A DNA stretch of 64,000 nucleotides from Coriobacteriaceae bacterium (GTDB taxonomy: Bacteria; Actinomycetota; Coriobacteriia; Coriobacteriales; Coriobacteriaceae). A model generated the notes under the pieces. The model had not been told where the DNA came from. It did not search any database and saw nothing but the letters and a program-made list of their open reading frames with translations. A program made the translations under genes and the position numbers. Numbering within the stretch: position 1 is the stretch's first letter; each line of letters begins with the position of its first letter. Below are positions 34,985-43,326 of the stretch, in pieces. The DNA is taken from positions 1-64,000 of the forward strand of contig JAUNDT010000009.1 in the NCBI GenBank assembly GCA_030525945.1. Direction: 5' to 3'.

Positions 34985-35245
34985 TGGTCAAATTGCCCCC
35001 TGACTGGGTCATCGTCACGCGTCGCGAGTCAATCTGCGGGGGCTCCCGGTGACAAAATTCGGATGGATTGGTCAAATCGCCCCGCGACTGGGCCTTTTGG
35101 GAAAACAGAACGGCTGCAATGCGCCTCAAATCGACCCCTCGGTGACCCAGTCACGGGGCGATTTGACCAGCAGACTGATATTTTATGCGGATGAAGGTGA
35201 GAGCCTCGGCTTCGAATCGCCCAGTTGCGGGGTGATTTGACCAGC
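34985..35245. repeat. Cluster of TGGTCAAATCGCCCC repeats in both orientations
   Basis: Forward copies lie at about 34985-35010 and 35069-35094. Inverted copies lie at about 35144-35169 and 35219-35244. The consensus is TGGTCAAATCGCCCC followed by nGACTGGG. A fifth, weaker copy begins near 35124. Facing copies could pair as long hairpins. This fills the gap between the tRNA-Val terminator and the HAD gene; 35250-35541 has no recognised feature other than a TATGAT hexamer at 35501-35506. Confidence 0.85.
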
Positions 35246-35541
35246 GGGCCCATCCTGCGCCGCGATCGGGCTACGCGATGGTCACCTGGGAACAATTTCA
35301 GGCTGAATTCGGCAACCCGGGCGCAGCTCTGAACGGGCAAACTGCGTTCAGCAGCGAATTCAACAGCAGCAGAGTCGCTGGTCCAGAAACCGGCTCTGAT
35401 CACGCAGCTCACACCGCTACCATGACCCCCGTTGAGCCAGCGCCGCCTACAGAAATTCTCTGTGTCCAGTGCTCGCTGCTTATGCCCTGGACCTTTTGTT
35501 TATGATGGTGGGGACGAATCATCGCCGTGAGAAAGGCTGCC

Positions 35542-36465
35542 ATGAGCGACTTCGACCTCTCGAACTATCCTGTTTTGCCAAGTGAGCCCGCAGGCGATCT
35601 GCGCGAAAAGCTCGCAGGCGTGAAGTACGTCTTCACCGACCTGGACGCCACTATGTTGGCCCCCGGCTCGTGCGCCCTCTCCGACAACAACGGCAACCCG
35701 AGCACCGCGCTTGTGGACGCCATCGTGGCCCTCAAGCGCGCCGGCATCGAGATCATCCCGTGCTCCGGCCGCGCCCGCGTGATGATGCACGAGGACTCGC
35801 GCATCCTGGGCTTCAACTCCTATATCGGCGAAATGGGCGGCCTGCTCATGCTCGATCTCAAGGCGAATGAGTGGGAGTACTTCACGGGCGACATGCCCTA
35901 TGACCCCGCCTGCGGCCTCACCCCGCACCAGGTAATCGAGAACGCCGGCGTGTGCCAGGGCATCATCGACCGCTGGCCCGGGCGTATCGAGTACCACAAC
36001 GACATGGCAAACGGCATCAAGTACCGTGAGGTCACCGTGGGTATGCGCGGCGAGGTGCCGGACGCCGAGGCGCAGGCCATGATCGACGAAGCCGGCCTGG
36101 GCCTCGTGTGGGGCAACAACGGCTACCTTACCCACGTGTCCAAGCCCACCACGCTCGACCTGGGCGAGGACGGCCCCGGGCGCGCGTTCAACATCATGCC
36201 CGCGGGCCTCAATAAGGGCCGTGGCATCGAGCGCTTCTGCGAGCTGCGCGGCATCGACCGCGCGGAGACGCTCGCCATCGGCGACTCCGAGTCCGACTTC
36301 CTGGCCGCCCCGTACGTGGGCACCTTCGTGTGCGTGGAAAACGCCCTCAAGGACCCCGCCACGCCCACGCTCATCGCCGAGAACAGCAACGTCTACATCA
36401 CGCGCGGCAAGGTTGTCGAGGGCTGGGTCTACATGGCGAACGCCCTGCTCGCGGCACGCGCGTAA
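35542..36465 (+). CDS. HAD-superfamily (type IIB-like) hydrolase
   Basis: A 307-residue cytosolic phosphatase. The nucleophile motif F-T-D-L-D-A-T-M-L is near residue 32, and the second motif ending in P-C-S-G-R follows. The C-terminal K and D-D motifs are in A-G-L-N-K-G-R-G-I and A-I-G-D-S-E-S-D-F. The cap between motifs fits the Cof/mannosyl-3-phosphoglycerate phosphatase branch. The substrate is unknown. ATG 35542 follows GAAAGG. It is 22 bp upstream of murI and may be co-transcribed with it. Confidence 0.88.
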   Translation: MSDFDLSNYPVLPSEPAGDLREKLAGVKYVFTDLDATMLAPGSCALSDNNGNPSTALVDAIVALKRAGIEIIPCSGRARVMMHEDSRILGFNSYIGEMGGLLMLDLKANEWEYFTGDMPYDPACGLTPHQVIENAGVCQGIIDRWPGRIEYHNDMANGIKYREVTVGMRGEVPDAEAQAMIDEAGLGLVWGNNGYLTHVSKPTTLDLGEDGPGRAFNIMPAGLNKGRGIERFCELRGIDRAETLAIGDSESDFLAAPYVGTFVCVENALKDPATPTLIAENSNVYITRGKVVEGWVYMANALLAARA

Positions 36466-36487
36466 GGTGATGTGAGGGGGGATCGGT

Positions 36488-37387
36488 ATGCTCGACAGCG
36501 AACGTCCCATTGGCGTGTTCGACTCCGGTTTAGGCGGGCTCACGGTTGCGCGCTGCATTGCCACTACGCTGCCGCACGAGTCTATCTACTACGTGGGCGA
36601 CACCAAGCGCTGCCCGTACGGCGTGCGCTCCGAGGACGAGGTCCGCTCCTTTGTGCTGCAGGCGGGCAATTGGCTTGCCGCGCACGACGTGAAGATCATG
36701 ATCATCGCCTGCAACACGGCAACCGCCGCCGGCCTGCGCATCGCTCAGCAGATGCTGCCCGTGCCGGTCATCGGCGTGATCGCGCCCGGAGCCCGCGCCG
36801 CCATCAACTCCACACGCACGCGCAAGGTCGGCGTGCTCGCCACGCCGCTCACGGTGCGCACGGGGGCGTACACCCGGGCCATTCAGGACTTGGACGCGGG
36901 CGTGAACGTGTACGGGTGCCCCGCTCCGAGCTTCGTCGAGATCGTCGAGCGCGAGCTGGCAACCGGTGCGCACCTGCAGGAGCGCTGGCTGCAAAACGGC
37001 GACGTGTTCGACACGCCCGAGAACCGTATGGAGGTCGAGCGAACCCTCATGCCGCTGATTTCCGGCGGGGCGCAGGTCGATACGGTGGTGCTGGGCTGCA
37101 CGCATTTCCCCCTGCTCGCGGGGCCAATCCGCCATACGCTGGGGCCGGATGTCCGCGTGGTGTCCTCTGCCGAGGAAACGACGCGCGAACTGCACGATAT
37201 CCTCAGCCGTCGCAACCAGCTCGCGCCGGCGTCCGCGCGCGCCGAGCATCGCTTTGCCACGACGTCGGATAATATCGCCGAGTTTGCCGCGGCGGGTAGC
37301 TTCATCTTCGGCCAGCCGCTCAAGAGCATCGAGCACATCTCGCTGGATGAGCTCAATCAGCCGAGAAAGCCCTGCTTCGGCGCTTGA
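36488..37387 (+). CDS. murI: Glutamate racemase
   Basis: A 299-residue cofactor-independent racemase that supplies D-glutamate for peptidoglycan. Both catalytic Cys motifs are present: A-C-N-T-A-T near residue 77 and G-C-T-H-F-P-L-L near residue 203. The N-terminal I-G-V-F-D-S-G-L-G-G-L-T-V is diagnostic. It leads the murI-rph-rdgB-dtd order seen in many Gram-positive genomes. It links functionally to the MurT-GatD fusion 8 kb upstream, which amidates the same D-Glu residue. Confidence 0.97.
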   Translation: MLDSERPIGVFDSGLGGLTVARCIATTLPHESIYYVGDTKRCPYGVRSEDEVRSFVLQAGNWLAAHDVKIMIIACNTATAAGLRIAQQMLPVPVIGVIAPGARAAINSTRTRKVGVLATPLTVRTGAYTRAIQDLDAGVNVYGCPAPSFVEIVERELATGAHLQERWLQNGDVFDTPENRMEVERTLMPLISGGAQVDTVVLGCTHFPLLAGPIRHTLGPDVRVVSSAEETTRELHDILSRRNQLAPASARAEHRFATTSDNIAEFAAAGSFIFGQPLKSIEHISLDELNQPRKPCFGA

Positions 37388-37394
37388 TGCGAGA

Positions 37395-37468
37395 ATGAGG
37401 GGCGGGCCTCTTGCAAGGGGTGGGCTTTTCGCAAGGGATGAGCCTCAAGCAAGGGATGAGCCTCTTGC
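37395..37468. repeat. 18-bp tandem repeat after murI
   Basis: GCAAGGGATGAGCCTCAA-like units begin at about 37413, 37431 and 37449, with a degenerate copy before them. No coding sense is evident. A GC-rich hairpin (37490-37514) follows. Confidence 0.7.
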
Positions 37469-37645
37469 ACTTTGGCTTTCTCAGGCGCCGCGCCCGGGTG
37501 TCGCGCCCGGGCGCGAACGCGAAGGCTCTCGCCCGTCGGCACGCCGGGCTTCTGCGGTTAAGCCGCGCCCGCACGCCGTCCGCCACGCCGCGCGGAACCC
37601 CCCGAACTCTGCTCATCTTTAGAAGAATGAATCGAAAGGATTGCT

Positions 37646-38380
37646 ATGGAACACATGATGGTGAATCGCGAGAACGGCCGCGCGGCGGATGCGATGCGCC
37701 CCGTTAGCCTCACGCGCGACGTGATGAAGAACGCCCTGGGCTCCTGCCTGGTTGAGTTCGGCGACACCCGCGTGCTGTGCGCCGCGACCATCGAGGAGGG
37801 CGTGCCAGGGTGGCGCAAGGCGAGCCGCGCCGGCTGGGTTACGGCGGAGTACGCCATGCTGCCGGCGTCCACGAACCGCCGCACCCGTCGCGAGACCGGT
37901 AACCGCAAGGGTCGCTCCATGGAGATCGAGCGCCTGATCGGCCGCAGCCTGCGCACGGTGGTGAACATGAAGGCGCTGGGCGAGTGCACGGTCACGGTCG
38001 ACTGCGACGTGCTTCAGGCGGACGGCGGCACGCGCACTGCGAGCGTCACTGGCGCGTGGGTGGCCCTGCACGACGCCCTCATGGCGTGGGTCGAGGCGGG
38101 CAAGATCTCCCGCCTGCCGCTCACCGGCCAGGTCGCCGCCGTGTCCATGGGCCTCGTCGACGGCTGCGAGCTGCTCGACCTCGACTACTCCGAGGACAGC
38201 CATGCCGAGGTCGATATGAACCTGGTGGCAACCGACGCGGGCGAGATCATCGAGGTGCAGGGCACGGGCGAGCAAACGCCGTTCGACCGCGCGCGCCTCA
38301 ATCGCCTGCTCGATTTGGGCGAGTTGGGCATCAAGCAGCTTATCGAGCTGCAAAACGAGGTGACGAACTTCCGGGACTAA
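37646..38380 (+). CDS. rph: Ribonuclease PH
   Basis: A 244-residue phosphorolytic 3-prime exoribonuclease that trims tRNA precursors. Signatures include R-P-V-S-L near residue 18, [18 protein letters not shown] and [11 protein letters not shown] 37646 follows GAAAGG. The trimming role fits the tRNA genes here that lack an encoded CCA. It lies upstream of rdgB but is separated by 344 bp of repeats. Confidence 0.96.
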   Translation: MEHMMVNRENGRAADAMRPVSLTRDVMKNALGSCLVEFGDTRVLCAATIEEGVPGWRKASRAGWVTAEYAMLPASTNRRTRRETGNRKGRSMEIERLIGRSLRTVVNMKALGECTVTVDCDVLQADGGTRTASVTGAWVALHDALMAWVEAGKISRLPLTGQVAAVSMGLVDGCELLDLDYSEDSHAEVDMNLVATDAGEIIEVQGTGEQTPFDRARLNRLLDLGELGIKQLIELQNEVTNFRD

Positions 38381-38450
38381 GGGTTCGTCGGGCCGCGAAG
38401 GGTGGTGCACAACGCGCCGCTCCTCCGCGACGGCCCTGCGTACCGGCTGC

Positions 38451-38548
38451 AATCCGGTTCGCCAGGCCAAAACTCGGTGCGCCAACCGAAGTTCGGTGCG
38501 CCTGGCCAAACCCGGTGCACCCTGCTGAAACTCGGTGCACTTTTGAAC
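38451..38548. repeat. 20-bp tandem repeat, five copies
   Basis: Units like AACTCGGTGCGCCAACCG start at about 38451, 38470, 38489, 38509 and 38529. They share a CGGTGC core in most copies. Confidence 0.75.
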
Positions 38549-38581
38549 CATCTTTCAGCCTTCATATGGTCGAAAAGCGCT

Positions 38582-38656
38582 CCGAGTTTTACGCGCGAGT
38601 CGCGCCCGAGTTTCTCACGCGAGTTGCGTTCGAGTTTCACACGCGCACCGCACCGG
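38582..38656. repeat. 24-bp degenerate tandem repeat, three copies
   Basis: Units opening with CGAGTTT and followed by ACGCG occur at about 38583, 38607 and 38631, directly after the 20-bp array and before the rdgB ribosome-binding site. Confidence 0.6.
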
Positions 38657-38724
38657 CTTCCAACGCGCCCGTGCAAGGGGAGCGAGCCCCTTTCGAATAG
38701 GCTTTCCAATACGCAGAAAGGACG

Positions 38725-39393
38725 ATGCCGCATATGGCACTGGAGAAGATCGACGTCAGCGCGCTCGACCGCGAGCGCACCATCGTGGTGGCGACGGGCA
38801 ACATGCACAAACTCGTCGAGATCGAGGCAATCCTCGGCAAAGCACTGCCGGGGGTCCGTTTTGTGGCGCTGGGCCAACTCGGAGACTTTGAGGACCCCGA
38901 GGAGACCGGCACCACGTTCGTGGAGAACGCCATCATCAAGGCTGAGGCCGCGGTTGCCGCCACGGGCTTCTCCGCCATCGCCGACGACTCCGGGTTGGTG
39001 GTCGACGCGCTGGGTGGCGAGCCCGGCGTGTACTCCGCGCGCTACGCCGGCGTTCACGGCGACGACGCGGCCAACAACGCCAAGCTCCTCGACAAGCTGG
39101 ACGGCACGCCCGATGCCCAGCGCACGGCTCGCTTCATGAGCGTCATCGCGCTGATCCGCGCCAACGGCGAGGTCCTGACGGGCACGGGTGCGTGCGAGGG
39201 AAGTATCGCGCACGTGGCCCGCGGCGAGCACGGGTTCGGCTACGACCCGCTGTTCCTCCCCCTCGACACGCCGGGCAAGACCATGGCGGAGCTCACGCCC
39301 GAGGAGAAGAACGCCATCAGCCACCGCTACCATGCGCTCATGGACCTTTCCGCCCAGCTCGCCCCCGAAGGCGCGAGCGGCGCCGAGGAGTAG
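38725..39393 (+). CDS. rdgB: XTP/dITP diphosphatase
   Basis: A 222-residue house-cleaning pyrophosphatase hydrolysing non-canonical purine triphosphates. Motifs are A-T-G-N-M-H-K-L-V-E-I near residue 23, D-D-S-G-L-V-V-D-A-L, S-A-R-Y-A-G and the C-terminal S-H-R. ATG 38725 is very close to AGGA (38719-38722). ATG 38734 in the same frame has a more usual spacing and is equally possible. The gene is followed at 3 bp by dtd. Confidence 0.95.
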   Translation: MPHMALEKIDVSALDRERTIVVATGNMHKLVEIEAILGKALPGVRFVALGQLGDFEDPEETGTTFVENAIIKAEAAVAATGFSAIADDSGLVVDALGGEPGVYSARYAGVHGDDAANNAKLLDKLDGTPDAQRTARFMSVIALIRANGEVLTGTGACEGSIAHVARGEHGFGYDPLFLPLDTPGKTMAELTPEEKNAISHRYHALMDLSAQLAPEGASGAEE

Positions 39394-39395
39394 GC

Positions 39396-39842
39396 ATGCG
39401 CGCCGTTGTGCAGCGCGTTGAGCGCGCGTCGGTTTCCATTGAAGGCGAGCTGGTCGGCAGCATCGGCCGCGGCTATCTCATCCTGCTCGGCGTGGGGCAG
39501 GAGGATACGACCGCCGAGGCGGACAAGCTGTGGGGCAAGCTCAGCGTCTTGCGCATCAACGATGACGAGAATGGCAAGACGAATCTCGCCCTGGCGGACG
39601 TGGATGGCGAGGTGCTCGTGGTGTCCCAGTTCACTTTGTTCGCCAACTGCAAAAAGGGACGCCGCCCCTCCTTTACCGAGGCCGCCCCGCCGGCGCAGGC
39701 AAACGAGCTGTACGAGTACTTCGTCGAGCTCGTGCGCCGTGACGTCCCCCGCGTCGCGACGGGCAGGTTCGGCGCGAACATGCAGGTCGAGCTTGTGAAC
39801 GACGGCCCCTTCACGGTCATTCTCGATACCGACGAGCTGTAG
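39396..39842 (+). CDS. dtd: D-aminoacyl-tRNA deacylase
   Basis: A 148-residue proofreading enzyme that removes D-amino acids from tRNA. The family start M-R-A-V-V-Q-R-V is followed by V-V-S-Q-F-T-L-F-A near residue 80 and the N-D-G-P-F-T motif near the C-terminus. It starts 3 bp after the rdgB stop, with GAGGAG inside the rdgB end as ribosome-binding site, so the two are coupled. A strong hairpin with T tail follows at 39955. Confidence 0.96.
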   Translation: MRAVVQRVERASVSIEGELVGSIGRGYLILLGVGQEDTTAEADKLWGKLSVLRINDDENGKTNLALADVDGEVLVVSQFTLFANCKKGRRPSFTEAAPPAQANELYEYFVELVRRDVPRVATGRFGANMQVELVNDGPFTVILDTDEL

Positions 39843-39954
39843 GTTTCCTGGCGGGTTCTGTGCCGTGGTCCCGCGCGGCGCACGAATCACACTCCGTCAC
39901 TTTATCAACCTAAAGTACGTGCTACCATTTCCCGTACGGATGACGATACGGTAC

Positions 39955-39988
39955 AAGGCGCGCTGTCCGGGAGGGCGGCGCGCCTTTT
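39955..39988 (+). terminator. Terminator or attenuator just upstream of the M20 peptidase gene
   Basis: AAGGCGCGC (39955-39963) pairs with GCGCGCCTT (39978-39986), followed by TTTTGC. It lies only about 20 bp before the next start codon and 9 bp before its ribosome-binding site, so it could act as a leader attenuator rather than just ending dtd transcription. Confidence 0.75.
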
Positions 39989-40006
39989 GCATTGCAAGGA
40001 GGCATC

Positions 40007-41521
40007 ATGGGCAAGTTCGGTACGGCGGCGGCATTGGTGGGTGCCGCGGCGGGTATAGCGGCGGGCGCGACGGCGGTTACGTGCGCAAAGCGCGCTGCGG
40101 ATTTGCGTCCGAGCGCACCGGCGGGTACGCCGCTCACGGCGGGCGGCTATCAAGCGGGCGATGCGGCCGTGGAGCGATTTCGCACGCTGCTGCGCGTGCC
40201 CACGGTTTCGCGCGACGACCCCGCGCTGATCGATCGCGCTCCCTTCGAAGCCTGGCTTCCTTGCCTGCGCGAGCAATTCCCCCGCGTGTTCGAGGCATGC
40301 GAGCTCGCGCGCTTCGATGAGTTCGGCATGCTTCTGCGCTGGCAGGGCGCGAACCCGCAGCTCGATCCGATCATCCTCATGGCCCATCATGACGTGGTCC
40401 CCGTTGAGGGGCAGGCGTGGGAGCGTGACCCCTTCGCGGCCGAAATCGTAGATGGCGAGATTTGGGGCCGCGGTACGCTCGACACCAAGAACATCCTTTC
40501 GGGCGTGCTCGAGGCTATGGAAACGCTCATGGGCGAAGGCTACGTGCCCCCGCGCGACGTCTACTTCTTCTCGTCCAATGGCGAGGAAGTCGCAGGCCCC
40601 GCGGCGGAGCTGGCCGTGGAATGGCTGCGTAAGAACAACATCCACCCCTACATGGTGATGGACGAGGGCGGCGCCGTTGCGGCCGATGCGCCCCTGGGCG
40701 TGGCCGAGCCCGTCGCCATGGTCGGCGTGTCCGAGAAGGGCCACGTGGATGTGACAGTGACGGCCCGCGCCGACGGCGGCCATGCCTCGACGCCCGCCGC
40801 CAACGACGCCCCGCGCCTGCTTGCGCGCGTGTGCGAGCATATCGCCGCGCATCCCGGCAAGCCCCAGTTCACCAACGTGCTCGAGGCCACGCTCGTGGAG
40901 CTCGCCGCCCGCAGCAAGCCGCTGTTCCGAGGCGTGTTCGGCAACCTGTGGCTCACGCGCCCGCTCGTCACCAAGGTCATGGCAGCCGAGCCCGAAATGG
41001 CCGCTATGCTGCGCACCACCTACGCACTCACGCAGCTTGAGGGCTCGCCTGCGCACAACGTGCTGCCCACGGAGGCGCGTGCGAACTTCAACATCCGCGT
41101 GGCCCCGTTCGAGACGGTTGCCGACGCCGTTGCCCGCGCCCGCGCGCTCGCGGCCCAGGCATGCGAGGCGAGCGGCGTGAGCCCCGATCACGTGAGCGTC
41201 GAGATCGACGAGAGCATCCCCTACACCGAGCCCGCTCCCGTGAGCCCCTTTGAGGACGATGCCGCCTTCGACTACCTGCACCGCTGCGTGGCGGGCGTGT
41301 ACCCCGAGGCGGGTTTTGCCCCGTACGTGCAGAACTCCTGCACCGACTCGCGCGCGTTCAACGAGATCTGCGAGCGCGTGTACCGCTTTGGCGGCTTCAT
41401 CTACTCCGCCGAGGCGCGCGGCCTTTTGCACACGGCCAACGAGCGCATCGGGGTCGATGTGTACAAGCGCGGCGTGGAGTTCTACGTCGCGTTCCTGCGC
41501 AACCTGTCCGAGCTCAAGTAG
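40007..41521 (+). CDS. M20-family metallopeptidase with N-terminal hydrophobic segment
   Basis: A 504-residue zinc peptidase of the M20 (ArgE/DapE/carboxypeptidase S) family. Metal and catalytic motifs are M-A-H-H-D-V-V-P-V, G-R-G-T-L-D-T-K-N, S-S-N-G-E-E-V-A-G and M-D-E-G-G-A. Residues 5-27 are Ala/Gly-rich and hydrophobic, suggesting a membrane anchor. ATG 40007 follows AAGGAGG. It is followed 10 bp later by an MFS transporter, so the pair may import and hydrolyse a peptide or acylated compound; this is inference. Confidence 0.9.
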   Translation: MGKFGTAAALVGAAAGIAAGATAVTCAKRAADLRPSAPAGTPLTAGGYQAGDAAVERFRTLLRVPTVSRDDPALIDRAPFEAWLPCLREQFPRVFEACELARFDEFGMLLRWQGANPQLDPIILMAHHDVVPVEGQAWERDPFAAEIVDGEIWGRGTLDTKNILSGVLEAMETLMGEGYVPPRDVYFFSSNGEEVAGPAAELAVEWLRKNNIHPYMVMDEGGAVAADAPLGVAEPVAMVGVSEKGHVDVTVTARADGGHASTPAANDAPRLLARVCEHIAAHPGKPQFTNVLEATLVELAARSKPLFRGVFGNLWLTRPLVTKVMAAEPEMAAMLRTTYALTQLEGSPAHNVLPTEARANFNIRVAPFETVADAVARARALAAQACEASGVSPDHVSVEIDESIPYTEPAPVSPFEDDAAFDYLHRCVAGVYPEAGFAPYVQNSCTDSRAFNEICERVYRFGGFIYSAEARGLLHTANERIGVDVYKRGVEFYVAFLRNLSELK

Positions 41522-41531
41522 GGGAGAAGCC

Positions 41532-42884
41532 ATGAGTGAGAAGGCCGGTAAGACCGGAGCGGCGCCTAAGCCAGCGACCCGCGTGAAGCTCGACTACAAG
41601 CATGTTGCCCTCGCATCCCTGCCGTTCATGGGCATGATCAGCTTTTGGCAGGTGTTCGACGGCATCGTGCCCAAGATGCTCACGGGCACCTTCGGGTTGG
41701 ACAACATGACCACCGGCGCGGTCATGGCCATCGACAACGTGTTCGGCCTGCTGCTCCTGCCGCTGTTCGGCATCCTGTCCGACCGCTGCGCGAGCCGCAT
41801 GGGTCGACGCACGCCGTTCATCCTGGTGGGCTCGGTCATCGCCACGTTCGCCGTGCCCATGATCGCCGCGGCGAACGGCATGGAGAGCCTGCCGCTGCTT
41901 ATCGCGGCGATCCTGCTCACGCTGTTCGCCATCTGCATGTACCGCACCATGACCGTGGCCATTCTGTGCGACATCACCCCGCGCCCCCTGCGCACGAAGG
42001 CCGACTCCATCCAAAAGATGGTGGGCTACGCCGGCACGGGCGTCATGCTCGTGGCGATCGCGGTGATGGTGCCCGAAGGCGACCGCCCGGATTACCTGCC
42101 CCTGTTCTTGCTGCAGGCGGCGTTCATCCTCGTCTCGGCCCTCGTGTACGCCTGGCGCGTGCGCGAGCCCCTGCTCGTGGAGAAGATGCGCCGGGACAGC
42201 TTGGCCATGGGCATCGAGGAGTCGCAGATCAACGTGGACGACTCGCCCAAAGCGGGCGGCCGCGCCAAGATCACCGATCGCGCGGTGCTGTTCTCGGTGG
42301 CCATGCTCCTTGCCGCCACGTTCTTCTACTACATGAGCTACAACGCCATGACTACGAATATCTCGCGCTACGCCGACATGTTCTACAACATGGAGGGCGG
42401 CTCGTACGCCATCATCAACATCGTGACCATTCTGGGAGCGCTGGCGGGTTACGTGCCCATCGCGAACATCTCGCTTAAGGTGGGGCGCAAGAAGGTCGCG
42501 GTCGCCTCGGCGCTCGTGATGGCTGCGGCGCCTGCGGTCCTGTGGCTGGTCCCGGGCTTCTCGCCCGTGTTCTACCTGGTGTTTTTGGTGCTCGGCGTGG
42601 CGCTCGGCGGCGTGGACATGTGCGTGTACACGATGCTGCTCGAGGTGGTGGACGCCAACAGCGTGGGCCGCTATTCCGGCTATTACTACACGGTGTCGAT
42701 GGCGGCACAGGTGGCGACGCCCATTTTGTCGGGCATGGTGATGGACGCGGCGCCCGGCATGCTGTTCGCCTATATCGCGCTCATGGGCGTTTTGCTGTTG
42801 GCATCGATTGCCCTCGCGCGCCACGGCGACACGGTCCTCATCGATGAGGTCGAGCGCCGCGAGGCCGAATACGCCGCACAATAG
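41532..42884 (+). CDS. MFS-type transporter (sugar/GPH-like)
   Basis: A 450-residue integral membrane protein with about 12 hydrophobic helices in two halves. The loop L-S-D-R-C-A-S-R-M-G-R-R-T-P between helices 2 and 3 is the major-facilitator signature, and the arrangement resembles glycoside/sucrose-type symporters. The central cytosolic loop is around residues 215-255. ATG 41532 follows GGGGAGAAG and lies 10 bp after the peptidase stop, so the two form an operon. The substrate is unknown. Confidence 0.88.
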   Translation: MSEKAGKTGAAPKPATRVKLDYKHVALASLPFMGMISFWQVFDGIVPKMLTGTFGLDNMTTGAVMAIDNVFGLLLLPLFGILSDRCASRMGRRTPFILVGSVIATFAVPMIAAANGMESLPLLIAAILLTLFAICMYRTMTVAILCDITPRPLRTKADSIQKMVGYAGTGVMLVAIAVMVPEGDRPDYLPLFLLQAAFILVSALVYAWRVREPLLVEKMRRDSLAMGIEESQINVDDSPKAGGRAKITDRAVLFSVAMLLAATFFYYMSYNAMTTNISRYADMFYNMEGGSYAIINIVTILGALAGYVPIANISLKVGRKKVAVASALVMAAAPAVLWLVPGFSPVFYLVFLVLGVALGGVDMCVYTMLLEVVDANSVGRYSGYYYTVSMAAQVATPILSGMVMDAAPGMLFAYIALMGVLLLASIALARHGDTVLIDEVERREAEYAAQ

Positions 42885-42918
42885 CGGTCCGGCCACTTCG
42901 CACAACTCAGCGCACGGG

Positions 42919-42955
42919 AAGGCGCGGCAGCCCGTCGGTTGCCGCGCCTTCCCTG
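42919..42955 (+). terminator. Terminator after the MFS gene
   Basis: AAGGCGCGGCA (42919-42929) pairs with TGCCGCGCCTT (42940-42950). The tail is short in T. The right arm overlaps the -35 of the next promoter. Confidence 0.75.
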
Positions 42956-42968
42956 TCCTTGCTATACT
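42939..42968 (+). promoter_or_regulatory. Promoter of veg-ispE
   Basis: TTGCCG (42939-42944) and TATACT (42963-42968) are 18 bp apart. The veg gene of Bacillus is known for a very strong promoter. Confidence 0.6.
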
Positions 42969-43029
42969 CTAATGCGTATGTCTATTCTGGGGCGCATTCT
43001 ATCGCGCGTCCATATTTGGAGGCAAGAGC

Positions 43030-43326
43030 ATGGAAGAGATGCAAGTCAACCACGTTGCCGAGATTCAGGAAAAGCTGGGCGAGATGGTGGGGGACCGCGT
43101 TAAGGTCAAGGCGAATATGGGCCGCACGCGCGTGATCGAGCGCCTCGGCATCATCAAGAACGTGCACCCCGCCGTGTTCATCGTCGAGGTTGACGAGCGC
43201 CGCGGCCGCAAGTCGCGCCAGTCGTACCAGTACGTCGACGTGCTCACCGGCACCGTAGAGCTGTTCGACCCCGAGACCGGCGAGCACATTTTCACGCCCT
43301 TGGGAAACCAGCTCGAGGAGCACTAA
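43030..43326 (+). CDS. veg: Veg family protein
   Basis: A 98-residue small beta-rich protein of the Veg (DUF1021) family, linked in Bacillus to biofilm and spore outgrowth, mechanism unclear. The I-Q-E-K-L-G-x-M-V-G-x-R-V-K-V-K-A-N region and the R-R-G-R-K-S-R-Q-S-Y-Q-Y-V-D-V-L-T-G-T-V-E-L segment are typical. It directly precedes ispE, as in Bacillus where only a small gene intervenes. The veg stop and ispE start touch. Confidence 0.93.
   Translation: MEEMQVNHVAEIQEKLGEMVGDRVKVKANMGRTRVIERLGIIKNVHPAVFIVEVDERRGRKSRQSYQYVDVLTGTVELFDPETGEHIFTPLGNQLEEH

Noticed and set aside
35278..35505. Small protein of 75 residues before the HAD gene
   Set aside because: No ribosome-binding site, low-information composition, and it partly overlaps the edge of the repeat region.
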